The notes under the pieces were generated by a model, which had not been told where the DNA came from, did not search any database, and worked only from the letters and a program-made list of their open reading frames with translations. Below, piece after piece: positions 56,069-64,000 of a stretch of 64,000 nucleotides of DNA. The position numbers and the translations under genes are program-made. The number at the start of each line of letters is the position of its first letter. Positions within the stretch are counted from its first letter, which is position 1. This DNA comes from Rhodothermia bacterium. Lineage in GTDB: Bacteria; Bacteroidota; Rhodothermia; Rhodothermales; JAAAOL01. Location of the stretch: contig JAUIDY010000002.1 in NCBI GenBank assembly GCA_030428385.1, forward strand, positions 62,001 to 126,000, in the 5' to 3' direction.

Positions 56069-59000
56069 ATGCGTCGCCTAGGCACATGTTTTCTCTTCCT
56101 CTTGCTTGTAGGTAGCCTCGCCGCTCGGGTCATGGCCCAGCCGCAGCAGTGGGCCATCGAGCGGCTCACCACAAACGATGGCCTCCCGGAAAACGAATTT
56201 CATGGGCTCACGCAGGATAAACAGGGCTTTCTGTGGGCAGCAACCAGGCAGTCGGGCTTGGTACGATATGATGGGTATCGCTTCATCAATTATACCCATG
56301 ATGCCGAAGATTCCACGTCTATCGCGCATGATTCGCTAACGACGGTGTATACCGACCGGGCCGGTATGCTGTGGGTGGGTACGTTCGATGGCTTAGACAA
56401 ACTCGACCGTACTACCGATACGTTCGTGCACTTTCGCCACGACCCCGAGGACACAACCAGCCTGAGTGGTGCGCGGGTAACCGAGGTGCTCGAAGATCGG
56501 CACGGGCAGCTCTGGGTGGGTACGAATGCGGGTTTGAACAGGATGGACCGCGCTACGGGTACCTTTGTGCACTATCGCCACCACCCAGATGACCCCAACA
56601 GCCTGGCCCATGATTATGTGACCGCGTTGTATGAGGATCGGGACGGCATCCTCTGGGTGGGCACGCGGGGTGGGCTCCATCGTCTGCATGCTGCGCCAAG
56701 CAACGAAGCAGGCCCGCCGGGCTTCATCCGCTACCAGCATGACCCCGCCGACCCGACCACCCTCGGAAACGACAATGTGGGCGTCCTCTATGAGGATTCA
56801 CGGGGCAACTTTTGGGTGGGTACCAGTGGAACCATCTTGCATCATATGGACCGGGTCGGGGGGCGGTTTACCCGCTTTCACGAACCGGGAGGCTTCTTCG
56901 GGATGATTACGACGATCGAGGAAGATGCAGAAGGGATGCTCTGGATCACCGCCGGGGTTGCTGGTGCACGGCGATTTCGGTTTGAAAACGAAATCCTGAC
57001 GGCGGAGCAGGATGCTGGATTCCTTTTTCTGCAGGGTACCCACTCCATGTATACGTCCAGAGATGGAATACGCTGGTTCGGTACCAATGCCGGGTTATTT
57101 CGCGTCGATCCGACCCCACAGCCGATCACGTATCAGCCCATCATGGCTCCGACCGTTCAGCGTCCGGTCATCCTTTCGCTGACCAAGGACCGAGAGGGTC
57201 TTTTCTGGATTGGTACAGAGGCCGGCCTTGCGCACTACGACCCTACATCTGGAGCCTCTAACTGGTATCGCCATGATCCGGAAAATCCATCAAGCCTTGC
57301 TGATGACACCGTTCTGGGGATTTTTGAGGACCGTACAGGCGACCTGTGGATTAACACCGCCTCGACGTTTCATCGCCTCGATCACAGAACGAAGGAAGTC
57401 ACCCGCGTGCTGGAGGTGTTCGCTAGTTTTAACGGCATCGAGGATGAAGCAGGCGATATTTGGACGGTGGGGGTAGGAGGTGCCTTTAAAGTAGACCCCT
57501 CCTCTGGTACCTACGCCTCGTATACCCACGCACGCAACGACGCGACGAGCATCGGAAGTAACTGGGCTCAGTATCTCATAAAAGGGCGCGATGGTACGCC
57601 CTGGATTGGCTTATTAAATGGGGTGAGTCGCTATAACCGGGAATCCGACACCTTTACGTCATTTTTTCCCGCTGCAGACAGCATGAGTACCGTTACGTCA
57701 CCAGACGTGCATGCCTTTATCGAAGATCGCTATGGACGGCTCTGGTATGGCTCGCCTCATGGGCAACCGGGTCTGAATCGCCTAGACCCCAGCACGGCCC
57801 GTTTTGAGCATATCCCTTCCCCGGCCTCCACGGTGTATAGCTTTCTGGAGGATGAAGAGGGCAACCTCTGGATGGCGTCAGACGCCGGATTGCTCATGTA
57901 TGATATGGCGGGTGAAACCTTTATCTCATACGCCGAGCATCCTGTCCTGCATGATTGGGATGTAGGTGGATTTAGCATGGGGGCGTACAAAGATGCGGCG
58001 GGCACGATGTTTTTTGGGGCGGTGGGGGGCATTTATTCATTCAACCCCCAACAACTACGCGCCCTGACGCCCTCGCCGCCGCCACAGGTGGCGCTGACGG
58101 AGCTTGAAGTCGGGTTAGCGTCCATCGTTCCGGGTGCCGATGCGCCGATCCAGCAACCAATCTGGGAAGCCGAAACGGTGACGCTTGCTCATTCGGAAAA
58201 CACCTTCGCGATCACCTTTGCGGGCCTGCACTTCCAAAACCCTGCAAGCAACCGGCATCAGTACCTCTTGGAAGGCTACGACGCGAACTGGCGAGAGGCG
58301 GGAGAGGATCGGCGGGCAGAATACGTGAAGGTGCCCCCCGGTAGGTATGTCTTCCGCGCCAAAGCCGCCAACAGCGATGGCGTGTGGAGTGAAGACGAAG
58401 CGGCGATACATGTTCGCATCCTCCCGCCGTGGTGGCGCACCGGGTGGGCGTACACGTTCTACGGAATACTCTTGCTTATGGGCATATACGCGGTGGATCG
58501 GTATCAGCGCCGCCGCATCGTGCAGAAAGAGCGGGAAAAGGCACAGGCGCGCGAACTTGAACAGGCACGTGCGCTAGAGAAAGCCCATACCGCCTTGCAG
58601 CAATCCCATCAGCATCTCAAAACCACCCAGGCGCAACTCGTGCATCAAGAAAAGATGGCAAGTCTGGGTGCCCTTACCGCCGGCATTGCACACGAGATTA
58701 AAAACCCGCTCAACTTCATCAACAACTTCGCCGAGGTCAACGAAGAACTCGCCGACGAATTGCAGGAAGCCCTTACCAACGGCGAAACCGTTGACGACCT
58801 CCTTGCCGATCTCAAGCAAAACGCCGCCGTGATTGCGCAGCACGGCAAACGTGCCGACGGCATCGTCAAATCCATGATGGCCCACGCCCGCGAAGGCAAG
58901 GGCGAACGGGAGGCGGTGAACCTGAACGGATTGATCGATGAGCATGTGGAACTGGCCTACCACGGCAAACGAGCACAGGTGCCGGACTTCAACGTCGAGA

Positions 59001-59401
59001 TCGTGCGCGCCTACGACGAGGCGGTGGGCAAGGTGGACGTGATGCAGCAGGACATGGGTCGCGTGATCCTGAACCTGGTGAGCAATGCCTTCGATGCGGT
59101 GATGGAGCGGGCAGCGCGGGAGAATGGGCCGTACGCGCCGACAGTGACCGTCTCAACGCGGCGGATCAGCGATCAGGTTGAGATCCGGGTGGAAGACAAC
59201 GGGCCAGGGATGAGCGATGAGGTGAAAGCGAAGGTGTTCGAGCCGTTTTTCACGACGAAGCCAACGGGCAGTGGGACGGGATTGGGCCTGAGTCTGAGCT
59301 ATGACATTATTACGCAGGGACACGGCGGTACGCTGACCGTGAAAAACGACGACGAGAAGGGGGCCGTGTTCAGTATCACCCTGCCCGGGCCTTCAGCCTA
59401 G
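56069..59401 (+). CDS. Membrane sensor histidine kinase with two-component-regulator propeller
   Basis: 1110 aa from ATG 56069, which gives the signal peptide [24 protein letters not shown]-type start five codons upstream is less likely. The periplasmic part consists of Reg_prop propeller repeats (many LWVGT...GL, for example [26 protein letters not shown]), then a YYY domain near 690-770, a membrane span (about 800-820), a coiled region, a HisKA dimerisation helix with His875 in [12 protein letters not shown], and HATPase with N-box [10 protein letters not shown] and G-boxes [15 protein letters not shown]. No receiver or DNA-binding domain follows, so a separate response regulator is needed. 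Convergent with the LuxR gene. Confidence 0.9.
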   Translation: MRRLGTCFLFLLLVGSLAARVMAQPQQWAIERLTTNDGLPENEFHGLTQDKQGFLWAATRQSGLVRYDGYRFINYTHDAEDSTSIAHDSLTTVYTDRAGMLWVGTFDGLDKLDRTTDTFVHFRHDPEDTTSLSGARVTEVLEDRHGQLWVGTNAGLNRMDRATGTFVHYRHHPDDPNSLAHDYVTALYEDRDGILWVGTRGGLHRLHAAPSNEAGPPGFIRYQHDPADPTTLGNDNVGVLYEDSRGNFWVGTSGTILHHMDRVGGRFTRFHEPGGFFGMITTIEEDAEGMLWITAGVAGARRFRFENEILTAEQDAGFLFLQGTHSMYTSRDGIRWFGTNAGLFRVDPTPQPITYQPIMAPTVQRPVILSLTKDREGLFWIGTEAGLAHYDPTSGASNWYRHDPENPSSLADDTVLGIFEDRTGDLWINTASTFHRLDHRTKEVTRVLEVFASFNGIEDEAGDIWTVGVGGAFKVDPSSGTYASYTHARNDATSIGSNWAQYLIKGRDGTPWIGLLNGVSRYNRESDTFTSFFPAADSMSTVTSPDVHAFIEDRYGRLWYGSPHGQPGLNRLDPSTARFEHIPSPASTVYSFLEDEEGNLWMASDAGLLMYDMAGETFISYAEHPVLHDWDVGGFSMGAYKDAAGTMFFGAVGGIYSFNPQQLRALTPSPPPQVALTELEVGLASIVPGADAPIQQPIWEAETVTLAHSENTFAITFAGLHFQNPASNRHQYLLEGYDANWREAGEDRRAEYVKVPPGRYVFRAKAANSDGVWSEDEAAIHVRILPPWWRTGWAYTFYGILLLMGIYAVDRYQRRRIVQKEREKAQARELEQARALEKAHTALQQSHQHLKTTQAQLVHQEKMASLGALTAGIAHEIKNPLNFINNFAEVNEELADELQEALTNGETVDDLLADLKQNAAVIAQHGKRADGIVKSMMAHAREGKGEREAVNLNGLIDEHVELAYHGKRAQVPDFNVEIVRAYDEAVGKVDVMQQDMGRVILNLVSNAFDAVMERAARENGPYAPTVTVSTRRISDQVEIRVEDNGPGMSDEVKAKVFEPFFTTKPTGSGTGLGLSLSYDIITQGHGGTLTVKNDDEKGAVFSITLPGPSA

Positions 59402-59428
59402 ACCATGCACTGCGCGCCGATGCCTCCA

Positions 59429-62023
59429 TTAAGGTTGATGAATGTCACGCACCGCTGCAACAAGGTGCTCCAGATCCAACGTGGTTCCTCGTTTCCACGC
59501 GAATTCGTACGGCTCGTTGCCAAGCGTGGCGTTTAGCGTTTCGCGCCATCGGTCCAGCAGCTTCCATTGCGCCATCCACCCGGTCGGGCTTTGTGGGTGC
59601 GTAAAGGCCAGGGCAAGGACTTCCGTGGCCCGTTGGTGTTGATGCTGGCTGGCATAAACCATTGCCAGCACGGGCAAGTAGGACAAATAACCCTTGGGGG
59701 TGTGCAGCGGACTGCTGGAGGAAAAAAAGACATGTACCTTCTCCTGTGCCACGGCATAGTTCTCTAAGCCACACGCCGCCATCGCCAGTCCGAACTGGGC
59801 CAGGAAATCTACATTGGGGTCAGAAAACGTCGTCAGGCTTTCTTGGCACAAGTCCCACGCCTGCTGATAGTCTTCTTCCACGGCGGCCAGCCACCCGACA
59901 ATGCTGCGCGCAATGGCACGGGGGTACAGGCTGTTGTGTTCTTCGGCCAGCGCGTGGCTTTCCTCCGCCCGGACGCGCGCCTCGGAGAAGTTGCCCTCAA
60001 AGAACGCATCGAGGCCAAGGCCCGCCACCGACACCGCCATGCCTGCCCGGTCGCCTAATGCCTTCCGAAGCGCAATGGCTTCGTGCAGGTCGCTTCGGGC
60101 TTGTTCGGGATCATCTTCTAGCACAGCATAAATACCCTGCCTCCCGAGGACGCGGGCCAACGCAAACTGGTTGCCGGTGCTTCGGCAGAGCGCGCGCACA
60201 TCGCGAGACAGCACCCGTACCTCCTCCACCTGCCCCAGGAAGCTGAGCCAATGCATCCCCTCGGCCCGGTAAAAGTCATCATTGAGGGCCTGAAACCGCG
60301 CCACCGCTTCTTCGAGAACAACCACCGCTCGTTCGAAGTCGCTCGACAAATACCGGTTCATGCCAAGGAGCCACAGAAAAAAGGCGAGTTCTTCGGAGGC
60401 GTCCAGCGTTCGTACCACCGCCACCATATGTTCGAGCGTGGCGTGGTACGTCTCTCCAGCTTTTTCGAACTGAAGCAGCAGCCGACGCTGGATGGGGTGC
60501 GCGTCGGTGCTGAAGGAGGTGCCCCATTGATTTCGGGCCTGTTGCAACAGGGTTTCCCCAACGGGTACCCGCGCCCGCATTCGGCAATACCAGTAGAGTG
60601 GCTCCAGGGCGTGATTAATCGCCTCCCGGTTGTTTTGCGCAATAGCCTGACTCCACGCCGCCCGGATGTTGTCGAAGTCCGCCTCAATTCGGTTCAGCGC
60701 TTCCAGTTGCTGGTGTCCCTTGATGCCACGTCCGCACTGCGTCAGCAGGTCGAGGTAAAAAGCGCCATGGGCCTCGTAGGCGCTGTCGGCCAGCCCGGAG
60801 GTATGCAGTTGCTCTTCCGCATACTGGCGCAGGAGTTCGTGCAGCGTATACCGCGGGGTGTCGGGGTCCCACTGCACCAGCGACTTGTTGACCAGGGCCT
60901 TAAGCAACAGCACATGAGCTCCGGCCATTGTCTGGGCGGCCTCGCGGGTAAAACCGGCCCGAAAAACCGACAGCCGCATATAAACCTCCTGTTCTGCCTG
61001 TGATAGCCGCGACCACGAAGACTCAAACACGGCCCGGATGCTACGCAAACGCAGGGGCACATCGCGCATGTCGGTGGCGAGGATGTCGAGGCTGCGTTCG
61101 ATCTCGTGGGCGATGTCGTGCGGGGACAGCACCTCCATGAGGCTGGCGGCGAGTTGAATGCCCAGCGGCATCCCGCCGACGCGCAGGCAAATATCCCGGA
61201 CGAAGCGCCAGTCCTTGTCGGCAAAGGTGAGGTTGGGCTGCACCCGTTGGGCACCTTGCATAAAAAGCTGCACGGCACTACAGGTACGTGTCTCGGCCAG
61301 CGAATGCCCGGTGGGCAGCGCCATGCCGCCCAATGCGTACACAATTTCTCCCCTGAGATTCAACCGCTCCCGCGATGTGGTTATGACCTTAAGGTGCCGA
61401 GAAGCCTGTAGCAGCGTGGCGACGTGGTTGGCACCATCCACGAGGTGCTCAAAATTATCAAGCACCAACAGCGCCGTTTTGTGACGCAGGAACGTGTGTA
61501 CCTGCTGGGCGGGATCGCTGGACGCACCCAACGGAATGTTTAATGAGGTCGCAAGGGACGGAAGGAAGTCATCGGCGGTATGCACGGCCGTCAGGGACAC
61601 AAAAAAAACGCCTTCGGCAAAAGACGCCATTTGGGTGTGCGCCACCTCCAGGGCCAGCCGCGTCTTGCCCATCCCGCCGGGTGCCAGGATGGTGATGAGC
61701 CGTGTGTCTGCATCGGCCAGCAGGTTGGCCAGTTCGCCCCGTTCGTTTTGGCGACCCACAAAAGGGGTTGTTGAAACGGGCAGGGGGTGGGACGGCGTGG
61801 GTTCGGGCGAAGGCGCTGGCTCCGATGCTGTCGTTTCCAGCAAGCCCTGCTCGCGTGCCTTTTTTACCGCCTCTGTACGGTTCCTAACCTCCAGCGTGGT
61901 GTAGATGCGCTTGTTGTACCACTTGATGGTGTCGAGCGACAGGAACAGGTGCTCGGCAATCTGCCGGTTGGCCCATCCGTCGGCAATCAGGCGGAGGATG
62001 GCTCGTTCGCGCTCGGATAACAA
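59429..62023 (-). CDS. LuxR-type regulator with STAND ATPase domain
   Basis: 864 aa from TTG 62023 (an in-frame stop lies 16 bases upstream, so no longer N-terminus exists). Order is reversed from the common MalT-type: the LuxR helix-turn-helix is at residues 1-60 (SERERAILRLIADGWANRQIAE), then a Pro-rich linker, an NB-ARC/STAND P-loop PGGMGKTR (115-122), Walker B LLVLDNFEHL, and TPR-like helices to the end. Such proteins bind ligands, oligomerise with ATP and activate promoters. The divergent gene at 62180 and the 12 bp-phased sites between them are natural targets. Confidence 0.86.
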   Translation of the reverse strand: MLSERERAILRLIADGWANRQIAEHLFLSLDTIKWYNKRIYTTLEVRNRTEAVKKAREQGLLETTASEPAPSPEPTPSHPLPVSTTPFVGRQNERGELANLLADADTRLITILAPGGMGKTRLALEVAHTQMASFAEGVFFVSLTAVHTADDFLPSLATSLNIPLGASSDPAQQVHTFLRHKTALLVLDNFEHLVDGANHVATLLQASRHLKVITTSRERLNLRGEIVYALGGMALPTGHSLAETRTCSAVQLFMQGAQRVQPNLTFADKDWRFVRDICLRVGGMPLGIQLAASLMEVLSPHDIAHEIERSLDILATDMRDVPLRLRSIRAVFESSWSRLSQAEQEVYMRLSVFRAGFTREAAQTMAGAHVLLLKALVNKSLVQWDPDTPRYTLHELLRQYAEEQLHTSGLADSAYEAHGAFYLDLLTQCGRGIKGHQQLEALNRIEADFDNIRAAWSQAIAQNNREAINHALEPLYWYCRMRARVPVGETLLQQARNQWGTSFSTDAHPIQRRLLLQFEKAGETYHATLEHMVAVVRTLDASEELAFFLWLLGMNRYLSSDFERAVVVLEEAVARFQALNDDFYRAEGMHWLSFLGQVEEVRVLSRDVRALCRSTGNQFALARVLGRQGIYAVLEDDPEQARSDLHEAIALRKALGDRAGMAVSVAGLGLDAFFEGNFSEARVRAEESHALAEEHNSLYPRAIARSIVGWLAAVEEDYQQAWDLCQESLTTFSDPNVDFLAQFGLAMAACGLENYAVAQEKVHVFFSSSSPLHTPKGYLSYLPVLAMVYASQHQHQRATEVLALAFTHPQSPTGWMAQWKLLDRWRETLNATLGNEPYEFAWKRGTTLDLEHLVAAVRDIHQP

Positions 62024-62051
62024 GGTGATGACGGGTAGTCAAGTTATCAGA

Positions 62052-62105
62052 TTCCACCCTTTTTTCCACCCCCGTTTCCACCCCCGTTTCCACCCTTTCG
62101 GGTGG
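62052..62105. promoter_or_regulatory. Four 12 bp-phased TTCCACCC repeats and palindrome
   Basis: TTCCACCC occurs at 62052, 62064, 62076 and 62088, exactly 12 bases apart, followed by CCACCC-TTTC-GGGTGG (62090-62105), a perfect inverted repeat. They lie in the 156-base divergent gap between the LuxR/STAND gene and the SnoaL gene. A direct binding-site array for the regulator is the best guess. Confidence 0.7.
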
Positions 62106-62179
62106 TGACACGCCCTGCCCCGCTGCGGTATTCTGGGTTCAGTCATCACAACGAACCAGTCCCCTTGGGAGGATTAACC

Positions 62180-62596
62180 ATGTCGGTACACAACAAAACA
62201 GCCCTGCGTCGCCTGTTCGAAGAAGCCTGGAATCTGGGAAATCTGGACGTCGTCAATGAGATCTTGTCGCCTGACTTTGTCGGTCACTTTTTGCCGCCTG
62301 GCGTCCCCGGTGGCCCGGAAGGTTTTCGTATGTACATCACCGGGTATCGGACGGCCTTCCCCGACCTGCACATGCAAATCGACGATATGATTGCCGAAGG
62401 CGAAAAGGTGGCGATCCGCATCACGTTCCACGGCACCCACACGGGTCCGCTTATGCAGCTCGCACCCACCCACAACGAGGTGACCTTGGGCGCCATGATC
62501 ATCGCGCGGTTCGATGCAGACGGTCGCTATGCCGAAGGCTGGGGCGAACACGACAAGCTGGCGCTGATGCAGCAGCTTGATGTTGTGCCTGCCTAG
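62180..62596 (+). CDS. SnoaL-like polyketide cyclase family protein
   Basis: 138 aa from ATG 62180, preceded by a good ribosome-binding site GGGAGGA eight bases upstream; the longer frame from 62102 runs through the repeat array. SnoaL-type ester cyclase fold with LRRLFEEAWNLGNLDVVNEIL, YRTAFPDLHMQIDDMIAEG, and RITFHGTHTGP. Substrate unknown. First of a run of small genes transcribed away from the regulator. Confidence 0.85.
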   Translation: MSVHNKTALRRLFEEAWNLGNLDVVNEILSPDFVGHFLPPGVPGGPEGFRMYITGYRTAFPDLHMQIDDMIAEGEKVAIRITFHGTHTGPLMQLAPTHNEVTLGAMIIARFDADGRYAEGWGEHDKLALMQQLDVVPA

Positions 62597-62705
62597 TCGC
62601 GAAGCCAACGGCAAAAGCCACCTCGCCTGATCGAATCATTAACCCGGGCGCTCCGGGTACCGCCTGCGAGCGCCCATCTCCTTCATCCAAGAAAACCGTA
62701 TTGCC

Positions 62706-63098
62706 ATGTCAATCTCATCGAAAATAAAAGCCAACGTATTTATTGGATTATTGGTGTGGGTCATCGTGGCTCTTGCCGTCCTGCCCGCAGTTGCACAGGT
62801 CAAATACGTCTACAGCTTGAACTTCCCGCTCGGGCAAAAGGACGCCTACTTCGAGTGGGTGGCCACGGTCGCAGAGATCTTGCACACCCCGCCGGAGATC
62901 AAGCGCATCGTTTCCTATGAGAACTACTTCGGGGCTTCGCCGCATCGCTTCATCGAGTTTGAGTTCGCCGACGCCGAGGCCGCCGCGCGGTACTTCGACC
63001 GGCCCGAGGTTAACCAGGTGTTCGAAGACGTCGTCAACCAAAGCCGCAACGGCCAAATCACCGTGCTGAAGCAAAAGGGGGAATTCGTAAACCCCTAG
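62706..63098 (+). CDS. Small exported protein
   Basis: 130 aa. Signal peptide NVFIGLLVWVIVALAVLPAVAQ, then a mixed alpha/beta body YVYSLNFPLGQKDAYFEWVATVA to YFDRPEVNQVFEDVV that resembles the dimeric ferredoxin-like (ABM or DUF) families. No catalytic residues are evident. Follows the SnoaL gene by 109 bases. Confidence 0.65.
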   Translation: MSISSKIKANVFIGLLVWVIVALAVLPAVAQVKYVYSLNFPLGQKDAYFEWVATVAEILHTPPEIKRIVSYENYFGASPHRFIEFEFADAEAAARYFDRPEVNQVFEDVVNQSRNGQITVLKQKGEFVNP

Positions 63099-63153
63099 GC
63101 TTCTGCCTATCTTCAACTTACCCACTGCATCACCCGCTCCTTTGGAGGCCACC

Positions 63154-63651
63154 ATGACATCCATCGCCCTACATCGCCCGCCCGTGGTTTTACCAACGCT
63201 CCTGTCTCTGCTCTTGCTGTTGCCTCTAGTGGGTTGTGCCACGACAGAGATCGGAATCATGGATTTTCCGGAAGGAACGGTCCAGCATGTAGTCCTTGCC
63301 GAGGACGTGCCCTGGCGGCCGTGTCCGCCCACGTTGCCATCGGGTTGTGAAATGGCGGTGCTGGAAGGCAACCCCTTGGGCACCGACCTGTTTACCGTAC
63401 GTTTCCGGGTCAGCGAAGCCTTTGTCATGCCGCCGCATACGCATCCCAAAGACGAGCGCGTGACGGTGCTGTCGGGAGACGTGGCGGTGGCCTTCGGAGC
63501 CGATGCCACCCGCGCAGACGCAGCGCAGTTTGGCCCCGGCGACTATTACGTGAACGCCCGCGACGCTGTCCATACGGTTTGGGGTGGTGAAAACGCCATT
63601 CTCCAAATCACCGGCATCGGGCCCTGGGAGGCGCATTTTGTAACGCCATAA
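63154..63651 (+). CDS. Cupin-domain lipoprotein
   Basis: 165 aa from ATG 63154, with GGAGG upstream. The signal ends at lipobox PLVGC, so lipid anchoring is likely. Cupin motif 1 is MPPHTHPKDERVTVLSGDVAVAFG (metal-binding HxHx...E) and motif 2 DYYVNARDAVHTVWGGE. Metal-bound cupins span many reactions; none assigned. Confidence 0.82.
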   Translation: MTSIALHRPPVVLPTLLSLLLLLPLVGCATTEIGIMDFPEGTVQHVVLAEDVPWRPCPPTLPSGCEMAVLEGNPLGTDLFTVRFRVSEAFVMPPHTHPKDERVTVLSGDVAVAFGADATRADAAQFGPGDYYVNARDAVHTVWGGENAILQITGIGPWEAHFVTP

Positions 63652-63676
63652 CTCGGTTTTTGATGGGTGCACCCTT

Positions 63677-63706
63677 GCCTCTCGCCGTTTTTCGGTGAGG
63701 GGCTTT
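63677..63706 (+). terminator. Intrinsic terminator after the cupin gene
   Basis: GCCTCTCGCCG (63677-63687) pairs with CGGTGAGGGGC (63693-63703) with two G-U pairs and a T5 loop, then TTT. It separates the cupin gene from the following gene. Confidence 0.75.
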
Positions 63707-63742
63707 GCGTCCGCTTAGTTTTTAAGGCTCCCCCTCCATCGA

Positions 63743-63748
63743 TATAAT
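63743..63748 (+). promoter_or_regulatory. TATAAT box ahead of peroxiredoxin gene
   Basis: A perfect TATAAT ends 12 bases before the ATG of the next gene. A start about seven bases downstream would give a 5' leader of only a few bases. The upstream -35 is weak. Confidence 0.55.
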
Positions 63749-63759
63749 CTTTCTGCTTC

Positions 63760-64000
63760 ATGCTCCGCAGCGATGATTTGTATTCCCTGCCTCCCGGCGT
63801 CCCGGTTCCTGTTGATGATGGGGCTTGTGATCACCTGCCCGGCTTCCGGGTACCGTCGCTGGTGCTGCCTGCTACCGACGGGCGAAAGGTAGATCTAGCC
63901 GCGCTACCGGGGCGCACCGTAGTCTATATCTTCCCCCGAACCGGACGCCCCGACCGGGACCCGCTGCCGGGATGGAACGCCACACCGGGTGCCCGCGGAT
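63760..64000 (+). CDS. Peroxiredoxin-like protein, 3' end outside window
   Basis: 80 residues are visible from ATG 63760. LPGFRVPSLVLPATDGRKVDLAALPGRTV then VYIFPRTGRPD resembles thioredoxin-fold peroxiredoxins of the type with PRTGRPG and a later CxPQ cysteine; the expected cysteine (after PGARG) lies beyond the edge. It would reduce peroxides. Runs out of the window. Confidence 0.75.
   Translation, partial: MLRSDDLYSLPPGVPVPVDDGACDHLPGFRVPSLVLPATDGRKVDLAALPGRTVVYIFPRTGRPDRDPLPGWNATPGARG

Noticed and set aside
1-64000. CRISPR arrays, rRNA operons, intact transposase or phage genes
   Set aside because: I looked for regularly spaced repeats, rRNA core motifs and transposase or integrase signatures and saw none.

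Overview
The window looks like a chromosomal segment of a GC-rich member of the Bacteroidota/Rhodothermota lineage. This is an inference from three things: a C-terminal type IX secretion sorting domain on the CotH-type surface protein (23482-26289), a replicative helicase gene split by an intein as in Rhodothermus, and few clear Shine-Dalgarno sequences. No species can be named from the sequence alone.

Layout. 1-5.3 kb: end of a membrane protein, a GT4 glycogen synthase (GlgM type), an outer-membrane-type protein, HMG-CoA lyase and a DUF547 lipoprotein. 5.3-10.9 kb: a GT2 glycosyltransferase, then the lipid operon yceD-rpmF-plsX-fabH-fabD-fabG on the minus strand. 10.9-11.7 kb: a gene-free gap with a DnaA-box cluster that I read as the replication origin. 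Main housekeeping genes run away from it on both sides. 11.7-23.5 kb: dnaA, dnaN, a SnoaL-like protein, rplM-rpsI, rpsB-tsf, pyrH-frr, tRNA-Ser(GGA), yicC, gmk-coaBC. 23.5-30.1 kb: CotH/T9SS protein, a family-4-type uracil-DNA glycosylase without its iron-sulfur cysteines, and intein-bearing dnaB. 30.1-38.7 kb: accessory genes (HSDR_N nuclease-like protein, Tat-exported oxidoreductase, lipoproteins, sulfotransferase, DinB, methylglyoxal synthase, PrsW). 39-46.6 kb: argS, an amine oxidase overlapping tldD, and the cell-wall elongation pair mrdA-rodA. 47-55.9 kb: a very large metallopeptidase-like/propeller/outer-membrane protein, a PhzF protein, pyrD, a NagZ-beta-lactamase fusion and a GNAT enzyme. 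56-64 kb: a two-component-type sensor kinase convergent with a LuxR/STAND regulator, which diverges from a small run of SnoaL, secreted, cupin and peroxiredoxin genes.

The least ordinary content is in the intergenic DNA. There are three copies of a 225-245 bp MITE/REP-like repeat; two of them supply the stop codon of the adjacent minus-strand gene. There are also two mosaics of GTCATT-bounded hairpins between convergent genes, a 163 bp unit with perfect 12 bp terminal inverted repeats, four exact 12 bp-phased operator-like repeats beside the LuxR/STAND gene, and a promoter plus terminator-like hairpin ahead of rplM. I found no CRISPR array, intact insertion sequence, prophage or complete defence system.
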